NCBI GenBank assembly: GCA_964017045.1
Contig: OZ024808.1
Coordinates: 9,541,784 to 9,605,783, forward strand
Origin: Omphiscola glabra
Lineage: Eukaryota > Mollusca > Gastropoda > Lymnaeidae
Reading direction: 5' to 3'
Length of the DNA: 64,000 nucleotides
Shown: piece by piece, positions 22,552 to 32,439 of the stretch
How the letters are laid out: the number at the start of each line of letters is the position of its first letter
How positions within the stretch are numbered: the first letter of the stretch is position 1
Notes under the pieces: generated by a model
What the model saw: the letters and a program-made list of their open reading frames with translations, nothing else
Told to the model about the DNA's origin: nothing
Databases searched by the model: none
Translations under genes and position numbers: made by a program

Positions 22552-22845
22552 ACAAGAGTAAAATGCTAAAGACATCAAGAGTAAAATGCTGAAGACATCA
22601 AGAGTAAAATGCTGAAGACATCAATAGTAAAATGCTGAAGATATCGAGAGTAAAATGCTGAAGACATGAAGAGTAAAATGCTTAAGACATCAATAGTAAA
22701 ATACTGAAGATATCGAATATAAAATGCTGAAGACGACAAGAGTAAAATGTTGAAGACGACAAGAGTAAAATGTTGAAGACGACAAGAGGAAAATGTTGAA
22801 GACGACAAGAGTAAAATGCTGAATACATCAAGAGTAAAATAAAAT
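22552..22845. repeat. 23-bp array (AGTAAAATGCTGAAGACATC)
   Basis: About 12 units with GACGACAAG and GATATCGA variants. Confidence 0.85.
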
Positions 22846-22940
22846 GGTTGCCATAAGAGATAACGGGTGCCACTGGCCAGGGTTAGTATTGTCGATAACT
22901 CCAATCACACAAAAAAAAAAGAAGAAGAAAAAAGCTTAAG

Positions 22941-23452
22941 AATGTTATTGAACAGGTGAGAAATGGAATGTTATTGAACAGGTGAGAAATATAATTTTAT
23001 TGAACAGGTGAGAAATGGAATGTTATTGAACAGGTGAGAAAGGGAATGTTATTAAACAGGTGAGAAAGGGAATGTTATTGAACAGGTGAGGAATAGAATG
23101 TTATTGAACAGGTGAGAAATAAAATGTTATTGAACAGGTGAGAAATGGAATGTTATTGAACAGGTGAGAAAGGGAATGTTATTGAACAGGTGAGAAAGGG
23201 AATGTTATTGAACAGGTGAGAAATGGAATGTTATTGAACAGGTGAGAAATGGAATGTTATTGAACAGGTGAGAAATGGAATGTTATTGAACAGGTGAGAA
23301 ATGGAATGTTATTGAACAGGTGAGAAATGGAATGTTATTGAACAGGTGATAAATGGAATGTTATTGAAAAGGTGATAAATAGAATGTTATTGAACAGCTG
23401 AGGAATGGAATGTTATTGAACAGGTGAGAAATGGAATGATCATGGACAGGTG
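22941..23452 (+). repeat. 26-bp minisatellite matching the GT7 exon 2 splice donor
   Basis: About 20 units with GTTATTGAACAGGTGAG as core. The intact gene's exon 2 ends GTTATTCAACAG|GTAAG and continues AAGTAGA; the repeat continues AAATGGA. By eye 20 of 24 positions agree across the junction. All but about three units keep a consensus CAG|GTGAG donor. The position matches where exon 2 of the duplicate should lie. Confidence 0.8.
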
Positions 23453-23689
23453 AGAAATAAAAAGAAAATTCTCATCTTTTACCTGCAAAACTACCGATGG
23501 CAAAATATCCCTAGCTGGTTCTTGTGATGATTTCATCACGACCTTTATCGTTGATCACCCTAAAGAGCAGCCACCGGGTGATGTCCCCCTTCGGTCCAAG
23601 GCGATGCTTCTAAATTGGCATACTCGCCGCAATGATATTGGAGAAAGTGTTTTCTAGTCTCATGTTTGTCAATTATCCAGATCGACATG

Positions 23690-24790
23690 TCATTTCGTCC
23701 GACCTAATCGTCGTTTAGCCTGATCCACATGTCCAGTTCTACGTGCCGTTTAGCCTGATCTAATGTCATTTAGCCTCGCCTACATGACCTTTAGCTTGAC
23801 CATCATGTCATTTAGTCTGGCAAACATGTCATTCAGCCTGGCCTAAATGTATTTTAGCTTGCCTACGCAAACATTTAGCCTGCATTACATGACATTTAGC
23901 CTAGACTAATGTAATTTAGCCTGGAATACAAGCAATTACTTAGCATTTAACCTAGCCTAAGCATCATTTAGCTTTGTCTCGATATCAGATAGCCTGAACA
24001 ATATATCACTTAGCCTGAACAATATATCACTTAGCCTGAACAATATATCACTTAGCCTGAACAATATATCACTTAGCCTGAACAATATATCACTTAGCCT
24101 GAACAATATATCACTTAGCCTGAACAATATATCACTTAGCCTGAACAATATATCACTTAGCCTGAACAATATATCACTTAGCCTGAACAATATATAACTT
24201 AGCCTGACCAACATATCACTTAGCCTGACCAACATATCACTTAGCCTGACCAACATATCACTTAGCCTGACCCACATATCACTTAGCCTGAACAACATAT
24301 CATTAAACCTGACCAACATATCACTTAGCCTGACCCACATATCACTTAGCCTGAACAACATATCATTAAACCTGACCAACCTATCACTTAGCCAAAACCA
24401 GCATATCACTTAGCCTGACCAGCATATCATTTAGCCTGACCAACATATCACTTAGCCTGACCAACATATCATTAAACCTGACCAGCATATCACTTAGCCT
24501 GACCAGCATATCATTTAGCCTGACCAACATATCACTTAGCCTGACCAACATATCATTAAACCTGACCAACATATCACTTAGCTTGACCAACATATCATTT
24601 AGCCTTACCAACATATCACTTAGCCTGACCAACATATCACTTAGCCTGACCAACATATCACTTAGCCTGACCAACATATCACTTAGCCTGACCAACATAT
24701 CACTTAGCCTGACCAACATATCATTTAGCCTGACCAGCATATTATTTAGCCTGACCAACATTTCACCTAGCCTGACCGCCAACTCCATTC
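23690..24790. repeat. 21-bp minisatellite upstream of duplicate exon 3
   Basis: More than 40 units of CCTGACCAACATATCACTTAG (AATATATCACTTAG variant), strongly diverged at the left edge and homogeneous in the middle. The last degenerate unit (CCTAGCCTGACCG) runs to within about 20 bp of the exon 3 acceptor. Each unit contains a CTGAC branch-point-like word and a terminal AG. Confidence 0.9.
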
Positions 24791-24800
24791 GTTACCTCAG

Positions 24801-24990
24801 TCCACACCGGGATCGTTCAACAAAGGGATCCTGTTCAACGCCGAATACCTCGAGGCCCTGAAGCTGGACAACTACGACTGCTTCATCCTGCACGACGTCG
24901 ACATGATCCTCTTAGATGACCGGAACATGTACAGGTGCAACCAACTGGGCCCAACTCACTTCTCCGCCGCCGTCGACAAGTAAACTACGG
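24801..24990 (+). pseudogene. duplicate GT7 exon 3 with one-base deletion
   Basis: Acceptor TTACCTCAG at 24792-24800, donor GTGAAA at 24991. Encodes [17 protein letters not shown] and [15 protein letters not shown], then GTCGACAAG runs into TAA. It is 190 nt where the intact exon is 191, so a single base was lost near 24981. Confidence 0.88.
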
Positions 24991-25062
24991 GTGAAACAGC
25001 CGGGGGGGGGGCCCTGTTTCGGGGGCAGGGTGGGGCTCGAAGTAAGCCATCAAGAAATAGCA

Positions 25063-25142
25063 CATTCCCGGGGGTGGGGGGTTGGGGGTGGGGGTAGGGG
25101 TTGGGGTGGGGGGTGGGGGTGGGGGTTGGGGGTGGGGTGGCG
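25063..25142 (+). repeat. G-rich GGGGTT-type tract
   Basis: About 80 bp of G runs separated by T, A or TT, with many G3-G6 runs on the + strand. This would be a strong G-quadruplex candidate. It lies directly after duplicate exon 3. Confidence 0.85.
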
Positions 25143-25304
25143 TTAATTAAAACTTTTACGGGTCACTGCTGACGCATTCACTTACTCCTTAAAATCGGGG
25201 AGTACTTCCACACGTTGTTGGTCTTTTTTTTTTTTACCTACTTTTGATCATTACCCATTTGACTCATTGAAAAAATGTACGATACGTTTTTAATAACAAC
25301 AATT

Positions 25305-25515
25305 TATGATGACAACTTTGTTGTATATTGTACCATCCAACTAAAAAACTTTGTTGTATATTGTACCATGCAGTAAATAAATTTGTTGAACCTTGTACCA
25401 GCCAGATAACAACTTAGTTGTATATTGCACCATCCAACTAACAACTTTGTTGTATATTGTACCATCCAACTAACAACTTTGTTGTATATTGTACCATCCA
25501 ACTAACAACTTTGTT
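25305..25515. repeat. 32-bp array (ACAACTTTGTTGTATATTGT)
   Basis: About seven units with ACCATCCAACTA. It passes straight into the exon 4-derived array. Confidence 0.85.
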
Positions 25516-25850
25516 GACCTGAGAAACAGGTTCGTTGATGATGACCTGAGAAACAGGTTTGTTGATGATGATCTGAGAAACAGGTTTGTTGATGATGACC
25601 TGAGAAACAGGTTCGTTGATGATGACCTGAGAAACAAGTTCGTTGATTATGACCCGAGAAACAGGTTTGTTGATGATGACCTGAGAAACAGGTTCGTTGA
25701 TGATGACCTGAGAAACAGGTTCGTTGATTATGACCCGAGAAACAGGTTTGTTGATGATGATCTGAGAAACAGGTTCGTTGATGATGACCTGAGAAACAGG
25801 TTTGTTGATGATGATCTGAGAAACAGGTTCGTTGATGAATTCATTTGTTG
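25516..25850 (+). repeat. 27-bp minisatellite matching the GT7 exon 4 end and splice donor
   Basis: Twelve units GATGACCTGAGAAACAGGTT plus CGTTGAT. They translate as DDLRNR then FVD, the same DDLRNR that ends exon 4 of the intact gene, at the correct place between exons 3 and 5. The rest of exon 4 was not found. Most units keep AACAG|GTT, a weakened donor. Confidence 0.85.
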
Positions 25851-26256
25851 ATAGTTACCTGATTTTGGAATCAAGTAAAAAAAAGTCAGATCCCTTTAAA
25901 AAATAATTTTTAAAAATATTTAAAAAAAATCTTGATACACCGCATCTTAAAAATAATTTACAAAAGGGGCGGGGTTTATTTTTTTAGGCGTAAGAATAAC
26001 TTCCCTTGCCGTAATGAACGCCCTGATGCTTAATTTTCGCAGCGTTAAAATGCAATAATTTAACTGAACGCGACCCATTAAAAAAAAAAAATTGAAATTG
26101 TAGATAGTTGAGCGTCCAGTTCATCGTAAGCAAGGAATGCTGACACATCTTGACGATTAAACATTTGGTCTGAAACAGTCAGGCTGAGCCCGTCACTGTA
26201 TTCTTCGAGCTTATCTCAGGCCTGCTGTGTTCTAATCATTGAGTCCTCTTCCGCAG

Positions 26257-26356
26257 AGCCGTCCACAAGAGCATGACGTTGCTGAGAAAAAACAAAAGCC
26301 ATGCGGTCTACGACATGATTAAACACAAGCAAAGGATTCGAACCCAACCCAGACAG
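26257..26356 (+). pseudogene. duplicate GT7 exon 5, frameshifted
   Basis: Acceptor CTCTTCCGCAG, donor GACAG|GTGAAA. Starts VHKSMTLLRKNKSHAVYDM with IKH, matching the intact exon, but is 11 bases shorter before the GAACCCAA block, so EPNPDR falls out of frame. Confidence 0.85.
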
Positions 26357-26559
26357 GTGAAAAGTCTTGTTAATAGTTCCACACCACACCCCCCCACCCA
26401 CTTTTTTTTTTTTTGCAAGGTGCTCTGTTTTCATTATCTTCAACACATGGTTTGTCATTGAATCGCGGGAATCTATTTATAGAACATCGGGTACCGTCGG
26501 GCCAATCGCATATTAAGATATTTATAAATCATCTTGGTTTTCCCGTTTGGTCAATCTCT

Positions 26560-27040
26560 CAGCAGTTACTTTATGATAACTCTATGATAACTCCATGATT
26601 ACTTTGTAATACCTAATATGGTTAATCCATGATAACTCTGCGATTAATGTATGATGACGCTATGATTACTTTATGATAACTCTATGATAACTCCATGATT
26701 ACTTTATAATAACTAATATGGTTAATCCATGATAACTCTGTGATTAATGTATGATTACGCTATGATTACTTTATGATAACTCTATGATAACTCCATGATT
26801 ACTTTATAATACCTAATATGGTTAATCCATGATAACTCTGTGATTAATTTATGATGACGCTATGATTACTTTATGATAACCCTTCGATTACTTTATGATA
26901 ACACTATGATAACTCTATGACTATAATACTTTATATACCTATTTGATTATCCCAAGATAACTCTATAATTACTCCATGATAACTCTATGTTTACTTCGTG
27001 ATAACTTTATGGTTACTTTATGATAACTCTATGATAAACC
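26560..27040. repeat. ATGATAACTC array with about 107-bp higher-order period
   Basis: Short units of TTTATGATAACTCTATGATA grouped into three larger blocks, each with CCTAATATGGTTAATCC. Confidence 0.8.
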
Positions 27041-27184
27041 TATAGTATATTTTAGTTGAAAGACAACTATAAAATTATGAAGTCTGGAAATTTAAAAAAA
27101 ACAACAAACTTTGTCCAACTTTACCTAAGTTTGTCCAACATCTTCAGAGCCTTGTCCAACTTTGTCCACATACGTGTAACTAGA

Positions 27185-27820
27185 TCTATACGGTATACGT
27201 TTGTCCAGCTTTGTCCAAATACGTCTAACTAGATCTATGTTTGTCCAGCTTTGTCCAAATACGTCTAAGTAGATCTAGGTTTGTCCAGCTTTGTCCAAAT
27301 ACGTCTAACTAGATCTATGTTTGTCCAGCTTTGTCCAAATACGTCTAACTAGATCTATGTTTGTCCAGCTTTATCCACATACGTCTAACTAGATCTATGT
27401 TTGTCCAGCTTTGTCCAAATACGTCTAACTAGATCTATGTTTGTCCAGCTTTATCCAAATACGTCTAACTAGATCTATGTTTGTCCAGCTTTATCCAAAT
27501 ACGTCTAACTAGATCTATGTTTGTCCAGCTTTATCCACATACGTCTAACTAGATCTATGTTTGTCCAGCTTTATCCAAATACGTCTAACTAGATCTATGT
27601 TTGTCCAGCTTTATCCAAATACGTCTAACTAGATCTATGTTTGTCCAGCTTTATCCACATACGTCTAACTAGATCTATGTTTGTCCAGTTTTGTCCAAAT
27701 ACGTCTAACTAGATCTATATTTGTCCAGCTTTATCCAAATACGTCTAACTAGATCTAGGTTTGTCCAGCTTTATCCACATACGTCTAACTAGATCTATGT
27801 TTGTCCAGTTTTGTCCACAG
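27185..27820 (+). repeat. 40-bp minisatellite ending at the exon 6 acceptor of the duplicate
   Basis: About 16 units of TTTGTCCAGCTTTATCCA plus CATACGTCTAACTAGATC. The last partial unit, GTTTGTCCAGTTTTGTCCACAG, cut here into GTTTGTCCAG and TTTTGTCCACAG, supplies the polypyrimidine tract and AG of exon 6. Confidence 0.88.
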
Positions 27821-27959
27821 GAGAAAAATTTATGGCTCCGGGCGTGCAAGACACAACATTGACGGCCTCAATTATGTGGTGTACAATGTAACGAATTTTA
27901 TAACCTCTCTTTTGTATACCTGGTTGGAGATCGGCTTTGATGAGGCCACCATTTTGTCA
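27821..27959 (+). pseudogene. duplicate GT7 exon 6
   Basis: 139 nt, same length and phase as the intact exon. Encodes KIYGSGRARHNIDGLNYV and a YTWLEIGFD strand. The donor TCA|GTGAGG is intact. Confidence 0.88.
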
Positions 27960-27984
27960 GTGAGGGCAGCTTATTTTCTATGGT

Positions 27985-28258
27985 TACCGGAAATTTGATC
28001 GACGGAAAATTGATCGACGGTAATTTGATCGAACGGAAGTTTGGTCGAATCTTTTTTTCAGTTCAGACGTTAAAATGTTCGTCAAATTTCCCTTTGAACG
28101 CACTATACTATATAGTAAAACAAAATAATGCTTTCAAAAAGAAATTTGACGCAAAATTTTAACGTATAAACTAAAAAAACGATTTGACCAAATTTCCGTT
28201 CGATCAAATTTCCGTCGATCAATTTTCCGTCGACGAAATTTCTTTCGATCAAATTTCC
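27985..28258. mobile_element. inverted-repeat element with CCGGAAATTTGATCG ends
   Basis: The left arm CCGGAAATTTGATCGACGG and further GATCGACGG units recur inverted on the right, ending CGATCAAATTTCCGG. Each arm of about 60-80 bp holds internal direct sub-repeats. The centre has CAAATTTCCCTTTGAACGCA. No clear target duplication. Confidence 0.7.
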
Positions 28259-28405
28259 GGATACGATTTTCTATCGATTAAAATAGACACAAACAATCTG
28301 TGTCACTATAACAATATATATTAAGCTTTAATCATAATTTTACAATACACATAAGTAAACGTTTCAGCACTGCCTTCATCAGTACAACAAGACATACACA
28401 TAAGT

Positions 28406-28502
28406 ATAAAACAAATTTACTTAATATATATATATAGAAATATCATATTCTGTTGTTATAGGATATTTCTATATATATATATATTATGTAAATTTGTTTT
28501 AT
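28406..28502. repeat. long A/T-rich hairpin
   Basis: ATAAAACAAATTTAC...GAAATATC is mirrored by GATATTTC...GTAAATTTGTTTTAT, giving a stem of roughly 38 bp with a loop of about 20 bp. Confidence 0.75.
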
Positions 28503-28866
28503 ATGGACCCGAGTCATGAAATGGGACCCAAGTCATTGATTGGGACCCACGTCATTGAATGGGGACCCAAGTCATTGAATGGGACCAACGTCATTGATTG
28601 GGACCCACGTCATTGAATGGGATCCAAATCACTGAATACGACTCAAGTCATTGAATGGGACCCTAGCTGGGACGAGCTGATCCAGCGAACAAGATTCATG
28701 TTTCTGCTTGCATTTTTCATTGGTAAATTAGGTTCATGAACGTCACCACGGGCGGTAAACGATCAAATAGTTTTTGTTGACTGATAACAAAGGTGCACTG
28801 ATAACAACGGTGCACTGATAACAATGGTGCACTGATAACAACGGTGCACTGATAGCAACGGTGCAC
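28503..28866. repeat. 21-bp and 17-18-bp short arrays
   Basis: About eight GGGACCCAAGTCATTGAATG units (28503-28670), then five ACTGATAACAACGGTGC units (28787-28866). Confidence 0.8.
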
Positions 28867-29767
28867 TCAGCTCTCAATTGTTATACGGCCCCATTCAACA
28901 CTTTTTTTTTCATTATTGACACACGTTTTGAAAAAAAAAAAACAATTAATATAATACATTCCCTTTTCTTCGTGTGTTTCTGGCTGGCTGGCTAAAATAA
29001 TCCCATCACTTCTTGTCGACCTGTCGAGCTGAAACTTGGCACATAGATTCGTTGCCGATGATGACACATTATATAAATTTTCAACCCCCCCAAAAAAAAA
29101 TATTTTCCCCCTGTTTTTCAAAGGGAACATGAAGGAAATATGATGACACTGATTTCACGAAATAAAATTCCCGATAACTGCCCTAAATGAGATTCTTAAA
29201 AAATTTCGCAAGTGCGTTTGGTGCGCATAATTATCTTTTGTTTTTATGAAATAGTTGGTGAATGAAATCTGGCTTGTAAAATCTGGTGGGACATTAGCAT
29301 ATTAATATAAAATAATTGTAAAAAATGCATATAGATGATTTATACGAAAAACTTTGTTTTTTTTTTTTTTTAGAGTTTGTTGAAAATTGATTTTCTTAAA
29401 AATCTGGCAACATTCAATTTCTCACATTCAAAAATATTATTACTTTGTGCAAAATATCTTTTGAAGCGTCTATCTAAATATGCTTTCTGTCCTTCTCGAT
29501 ACATTGTTTTCGTATTGAAATCCTATCCGTTTCCACGAATGGCCCTTTTAACCGTCTGTCTCTATATAACGTAACACATTTTCCCATATATTCTTTCCGA
29601 ATTAAATCCTTTTACTTTGTACTAACGGTCGTTTGGACCGTCTGACTAATCCTCTCTGAAACACGTATGGTCCCATGCAATTATTTCTTTTATAATAATT
29701 ATATAAACTTGAATTTTGTGTTCAGTAATTCTTAAATTCTGTTCCTTTTTTTACCTTTTTATTTCAG
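28867..29767. other. no gene seen; intron of the decayed GT7 copy
   Basis: A/T-rich sequence lacking recognised motifs; it ends in a T-rich tract and CAG acceptor at 29765-29767. Confidence 0.5.
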
Positions 29768-29845
29768 ACAGTGCCGAAAAATCTCAGAATGGGAGAATCC
29801 TATCACGACAGTTTTTTGATTTTGAAATTCAAGGAACTCGAGTAA
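29768..29845 (+). pseudogene. duplicate GT7 exon 7
   Basis: 78 nt including TAA. Encodes TVPKNLRMGESYHDSFLI and a short tail; same length and start as the intact exon 7. Confidence 0.85.
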
Positions 29846-30039
29846 AGAATTTCTACCGGGGGAGATCGGAAATCTCCAGACCAGGTTTTCCCGGACGGCT
29901 GCAATTTACAAAGATCTCGTTCGTGAACTCACTTGATCTCGTTAATGCTATTTAATAATGAGCCATTCTTCCTACTGTATGACCAAGGATTTTATGAACT
30001 CATCGATGTGATTTGGAGGACAACCAGAAGGAAATATAA

Positions 30040-30645
30040 CGAGAACTTGATCAGATTATATGATGTGACTCTGACCAGCTTATGTAATATGACTGACCAG
30101 CTACTATGATGTGACTGACCTGCCGATATGATGTCACTCTGACTAGCTTGTGTGATGTGACTCTGACCAGCTGATATGAGGTGATTGACCAGCTTAAATG
30201 ATGTGGCTGTGACCCGCTTATATGATTGGCTTACCAGCTTATACGACGTGGGTGTGACCAGCTTATACGATTGGCTTACCAGCTTATATGATGAGAATCT
30301 GACAAGCTGATATAATTCTGTCCGTCATGTGCCACTGACCAGCTTATAAGATGTGACTGTGACAAGCGTATGTGTTATGAATCTAAACAGCTTAAATGAT
30401 GTGCATCTGACCAGCTTATATGATGTGCATCTGACCAGCTTATATCATGCGCCTCTGACCAGCTTATATCATGCGACTCTGACCAGCTTATATGATGTGC
30501 CTCTGACCAGCTTATATGATGTGCATCTGACCAGCTTATATCATGCGCCTCTGACCAGCTTATATCATGCGACTCTGACCAGCTTATATGATGTGCCTCT
30601 GACCAGCTTATATGATGTGCCTCTGACCAGCTTAAATGATATAAT
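30040..30645. repeat. 24-bp array (GACCAGCTTATATGATGTG)
   Basis: More than 20 units following the decayed GT7 copy. Units in 30400-30600 form a repeated series (ATGATGTGC, ATCATGCGC, ATCATGCGA). Confidence 0.88.
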
Positions 30646-31266
30646 TGTGTGTGTGTTTATATCTCATGGTTGTCAATCGCCATCAATATATACTCTACTT
30701 CATTTTTTACCCTAATCTATTTAAAAAAAAACTGGAATGGAAGTGACCATGTACACCCTTGACCTCTCCGTCCATGCTTCTACAGCAAACTGGCCAGACA
30801 TGCGTTTCTTAAACACGCCGACAACTCGCCGCGCGTGTGATACTACCCATGATTTGTCCTATTTGAAAGACTGTCCTATTTTAATTTTGAAATGTGTAAG
30901 CAATAATGTTTAAAATGCACCCGAGTGGAAAAGCGGGCAAAGATGGCCTATTGACGTGCGTCCTTGTTCGTTGATCATACGTCCCCAAACTAATTGGATC
31001 TTGCTGTTGCAGCACAGTTTTTAAATGCAATCTTACTACGTCTGTCTAGGCTTCTGACCGTCTGTGTTTTCTTATCGGAGTTTCCCCGTGTCTGTGTCAC
31101 TGTATTTCTTTCCGTGCGTGCGTCGTCAAATGTATCCTTGTGTGTGTGTGTGTTGTGTTTTCCAAAAAAAAAAAAAAACAAAGGAAAAAAAAAAAGATAT
31201 TTGTGCAATCAAACGAACCACAACAAATTAGCTCAGAGAATCATACGAGCCACGACATTAATAGTG
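30646..31266. other. no gene seen
   Basis: Contains GT-rich and poly-A runs; short ORFs have no recognisable motif. Confidence 0.5.
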
Positions 31267-31341
31267 TAGCGGTTCTCAATCTGTGAGTCGTGACCCCTTT
31301 GGGGGTCGAACCACCCTTTCCCAGGGGTCGCATAAGACATG

Positions 31342-31499
31342 CAGACCTGTTTACTCTTACGATTTTGGCGTACAATGTACGATCTTGACGTGTATACATT
31401 ATATATACTGTATGTTTATTTTTTACTATTAAGACAATGTATTGAATAATTTCGTGATGATATTGTACGATTTTAAGAGTTTGAGGGTAAACAGGTCTG
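31342..31499. mobile_element. CAGACCTGTTTAC inverted-repeat element (nested)
   Basis: 158 bp with CAGACCTGTTTACTCTTACG at one end and GTAAACAGGTCTG at the other. GACATG is duplicated on both sides (31336-31341 and 31500-31505). Non-coding. Confidence 0.78.
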
Positions 31500-31516
31500 G
31501 ACATGGTAAAACACAT

Positions 31517-31765
31517 GAAGAGCTTATTTTCAAAACGCGGTATCCACCGTTTTTAAAAAAATTGAAAAAACCTAACCATTTTGTAGAGCAAACCAGGTTC
31601 GTTTAGGACATGGTAAATTCTATATTCTAAACACATTATATTTCCTATTTTATTCGTGTCTAAAAATGATTTAATCCTCTAAACGCTTTATTAATTTTTT
31701 GTAAAAAGTTGAATAATCTCAAAACCCCCAAAATGGATATACAGCATTTTGAAAATCAGCTCTTC
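31517..31765. mobile_element. AAGAGC-terminus inverted-repeat element, copy 2 (nested)
   Basis: 249 bp, inverted relative to the copy at 9543. Ends are GAAGAGCTTATTTTCAAAAC and GAAAATCAGCTCTTC, with ACAT on both sides. Confidence 0.82.
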
Positions 31766-32439
31766 ACATGTACTCTACAGTTATAAAGTAACAACAGAAA
31801 TAATTTTGTGGCTGGGGGGGTCGCGGCATTAGAAAGGTTGAGAACCACTGTTATAGTGGAAAGACCACCCCCTCTCCACAATGTTTTAATCCGAAGGTAA
31901 CACTTTTACAAGTCACAGTTACTTGAGTTACATTAGAGCTCTTATATTACATAAATGTATGTCATGTTTTCTAAAAGTTTAAAAATAAGAATCAACTTTC
32001 AAGAAAGGTCAATCAACAAAATCTCAAAAGATAGGAACATGACATGCATAGTTTTGTAGGTCATGTGACTCCCCCCCCCCCCAAATCCAGAGCCATTCCC
32101 ATACTTCTATGTCACGTGGCCCTTTCATTTATTTTCCACCATTATGTTCTTAAATTAGGTGGCTTCACATGTTCCTTTCATCGCGAGACATCTCTTTAAA
32201 GATGTCATTTGGTGACATATAGTTAATGAATTTTAAACGTGCATTTACAACAAAACAAGAAAAATGTGTCCAAGATTTGACGAAGAAAGAAGTTTATTTG
32301 TCATACATCGTCACTGTTTAGCATGCCCGGCCGAATGCGACCCGCGGGTCGGCTATCCCTGATTTAGATTGTTGTCGTTTAAACTTGATATCCCTAATGT
32401 GTTGGCGTGTCAGACCAGCTCGTAAATTTAATTATTTTT

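Larger units (their letters stand above)
22941..29845 (+). pseudogene. decayed partial duplicate of the GT7 gene (exons 2 to 7 collinear)
   Basis: Remnants follow in gene order: exon 2 end as an array (22941-23452), exon 3 (24801-24990), exon 4 end as an array (25516-25850), exon 5 (26257-26356), exon 6 (27821-27959), exon 7 (29768-29845). Exons 6 and 7 keep the intact gene's lengths and phases. Exon 3 is one base short and reads into TAA; exon 5 lacks 11 bases; the [14 protein letters not shown] body of exon 4 and the anchor/stem exon were not found. A working enzyme is therefore not expected. It lies about 2.5 kb downstream of the intact gene on the same strand, consistent with a tandem duplication followed by decay. 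Similarity at protein level remains high in exons 3 and 6. Confidence 0.88.
31267..31850 (+). mobile_element. SPIN-like hAT element, copy 5, carrying two nested insertions
   Basis: TAGCGGTTCTCAATCTGTGA at the left and AGGTTGAGAACCACTG at the right, flanked by TAATAGTG/TTATAGTG (7 of 8). The family's normal interior is interrupted by elements at 31342-31499 and 31517-31765, after which it resumes with TAAAGTAACAACAGAAATAA. Confidence 0.85.

Noticed and set aside
23957..24861. ORFs with RLSDMLV or TNISLSL repeats
   Set aside because: Products of the 21-bp array, which is divisible by 3; no independent evidence of coding.
30778..30835. Possible alternative last exon after TTCTACAG
   Set aside because: Reading frames do not match the GT7 C-terminus, whereas 29768-29845 does with equal length.
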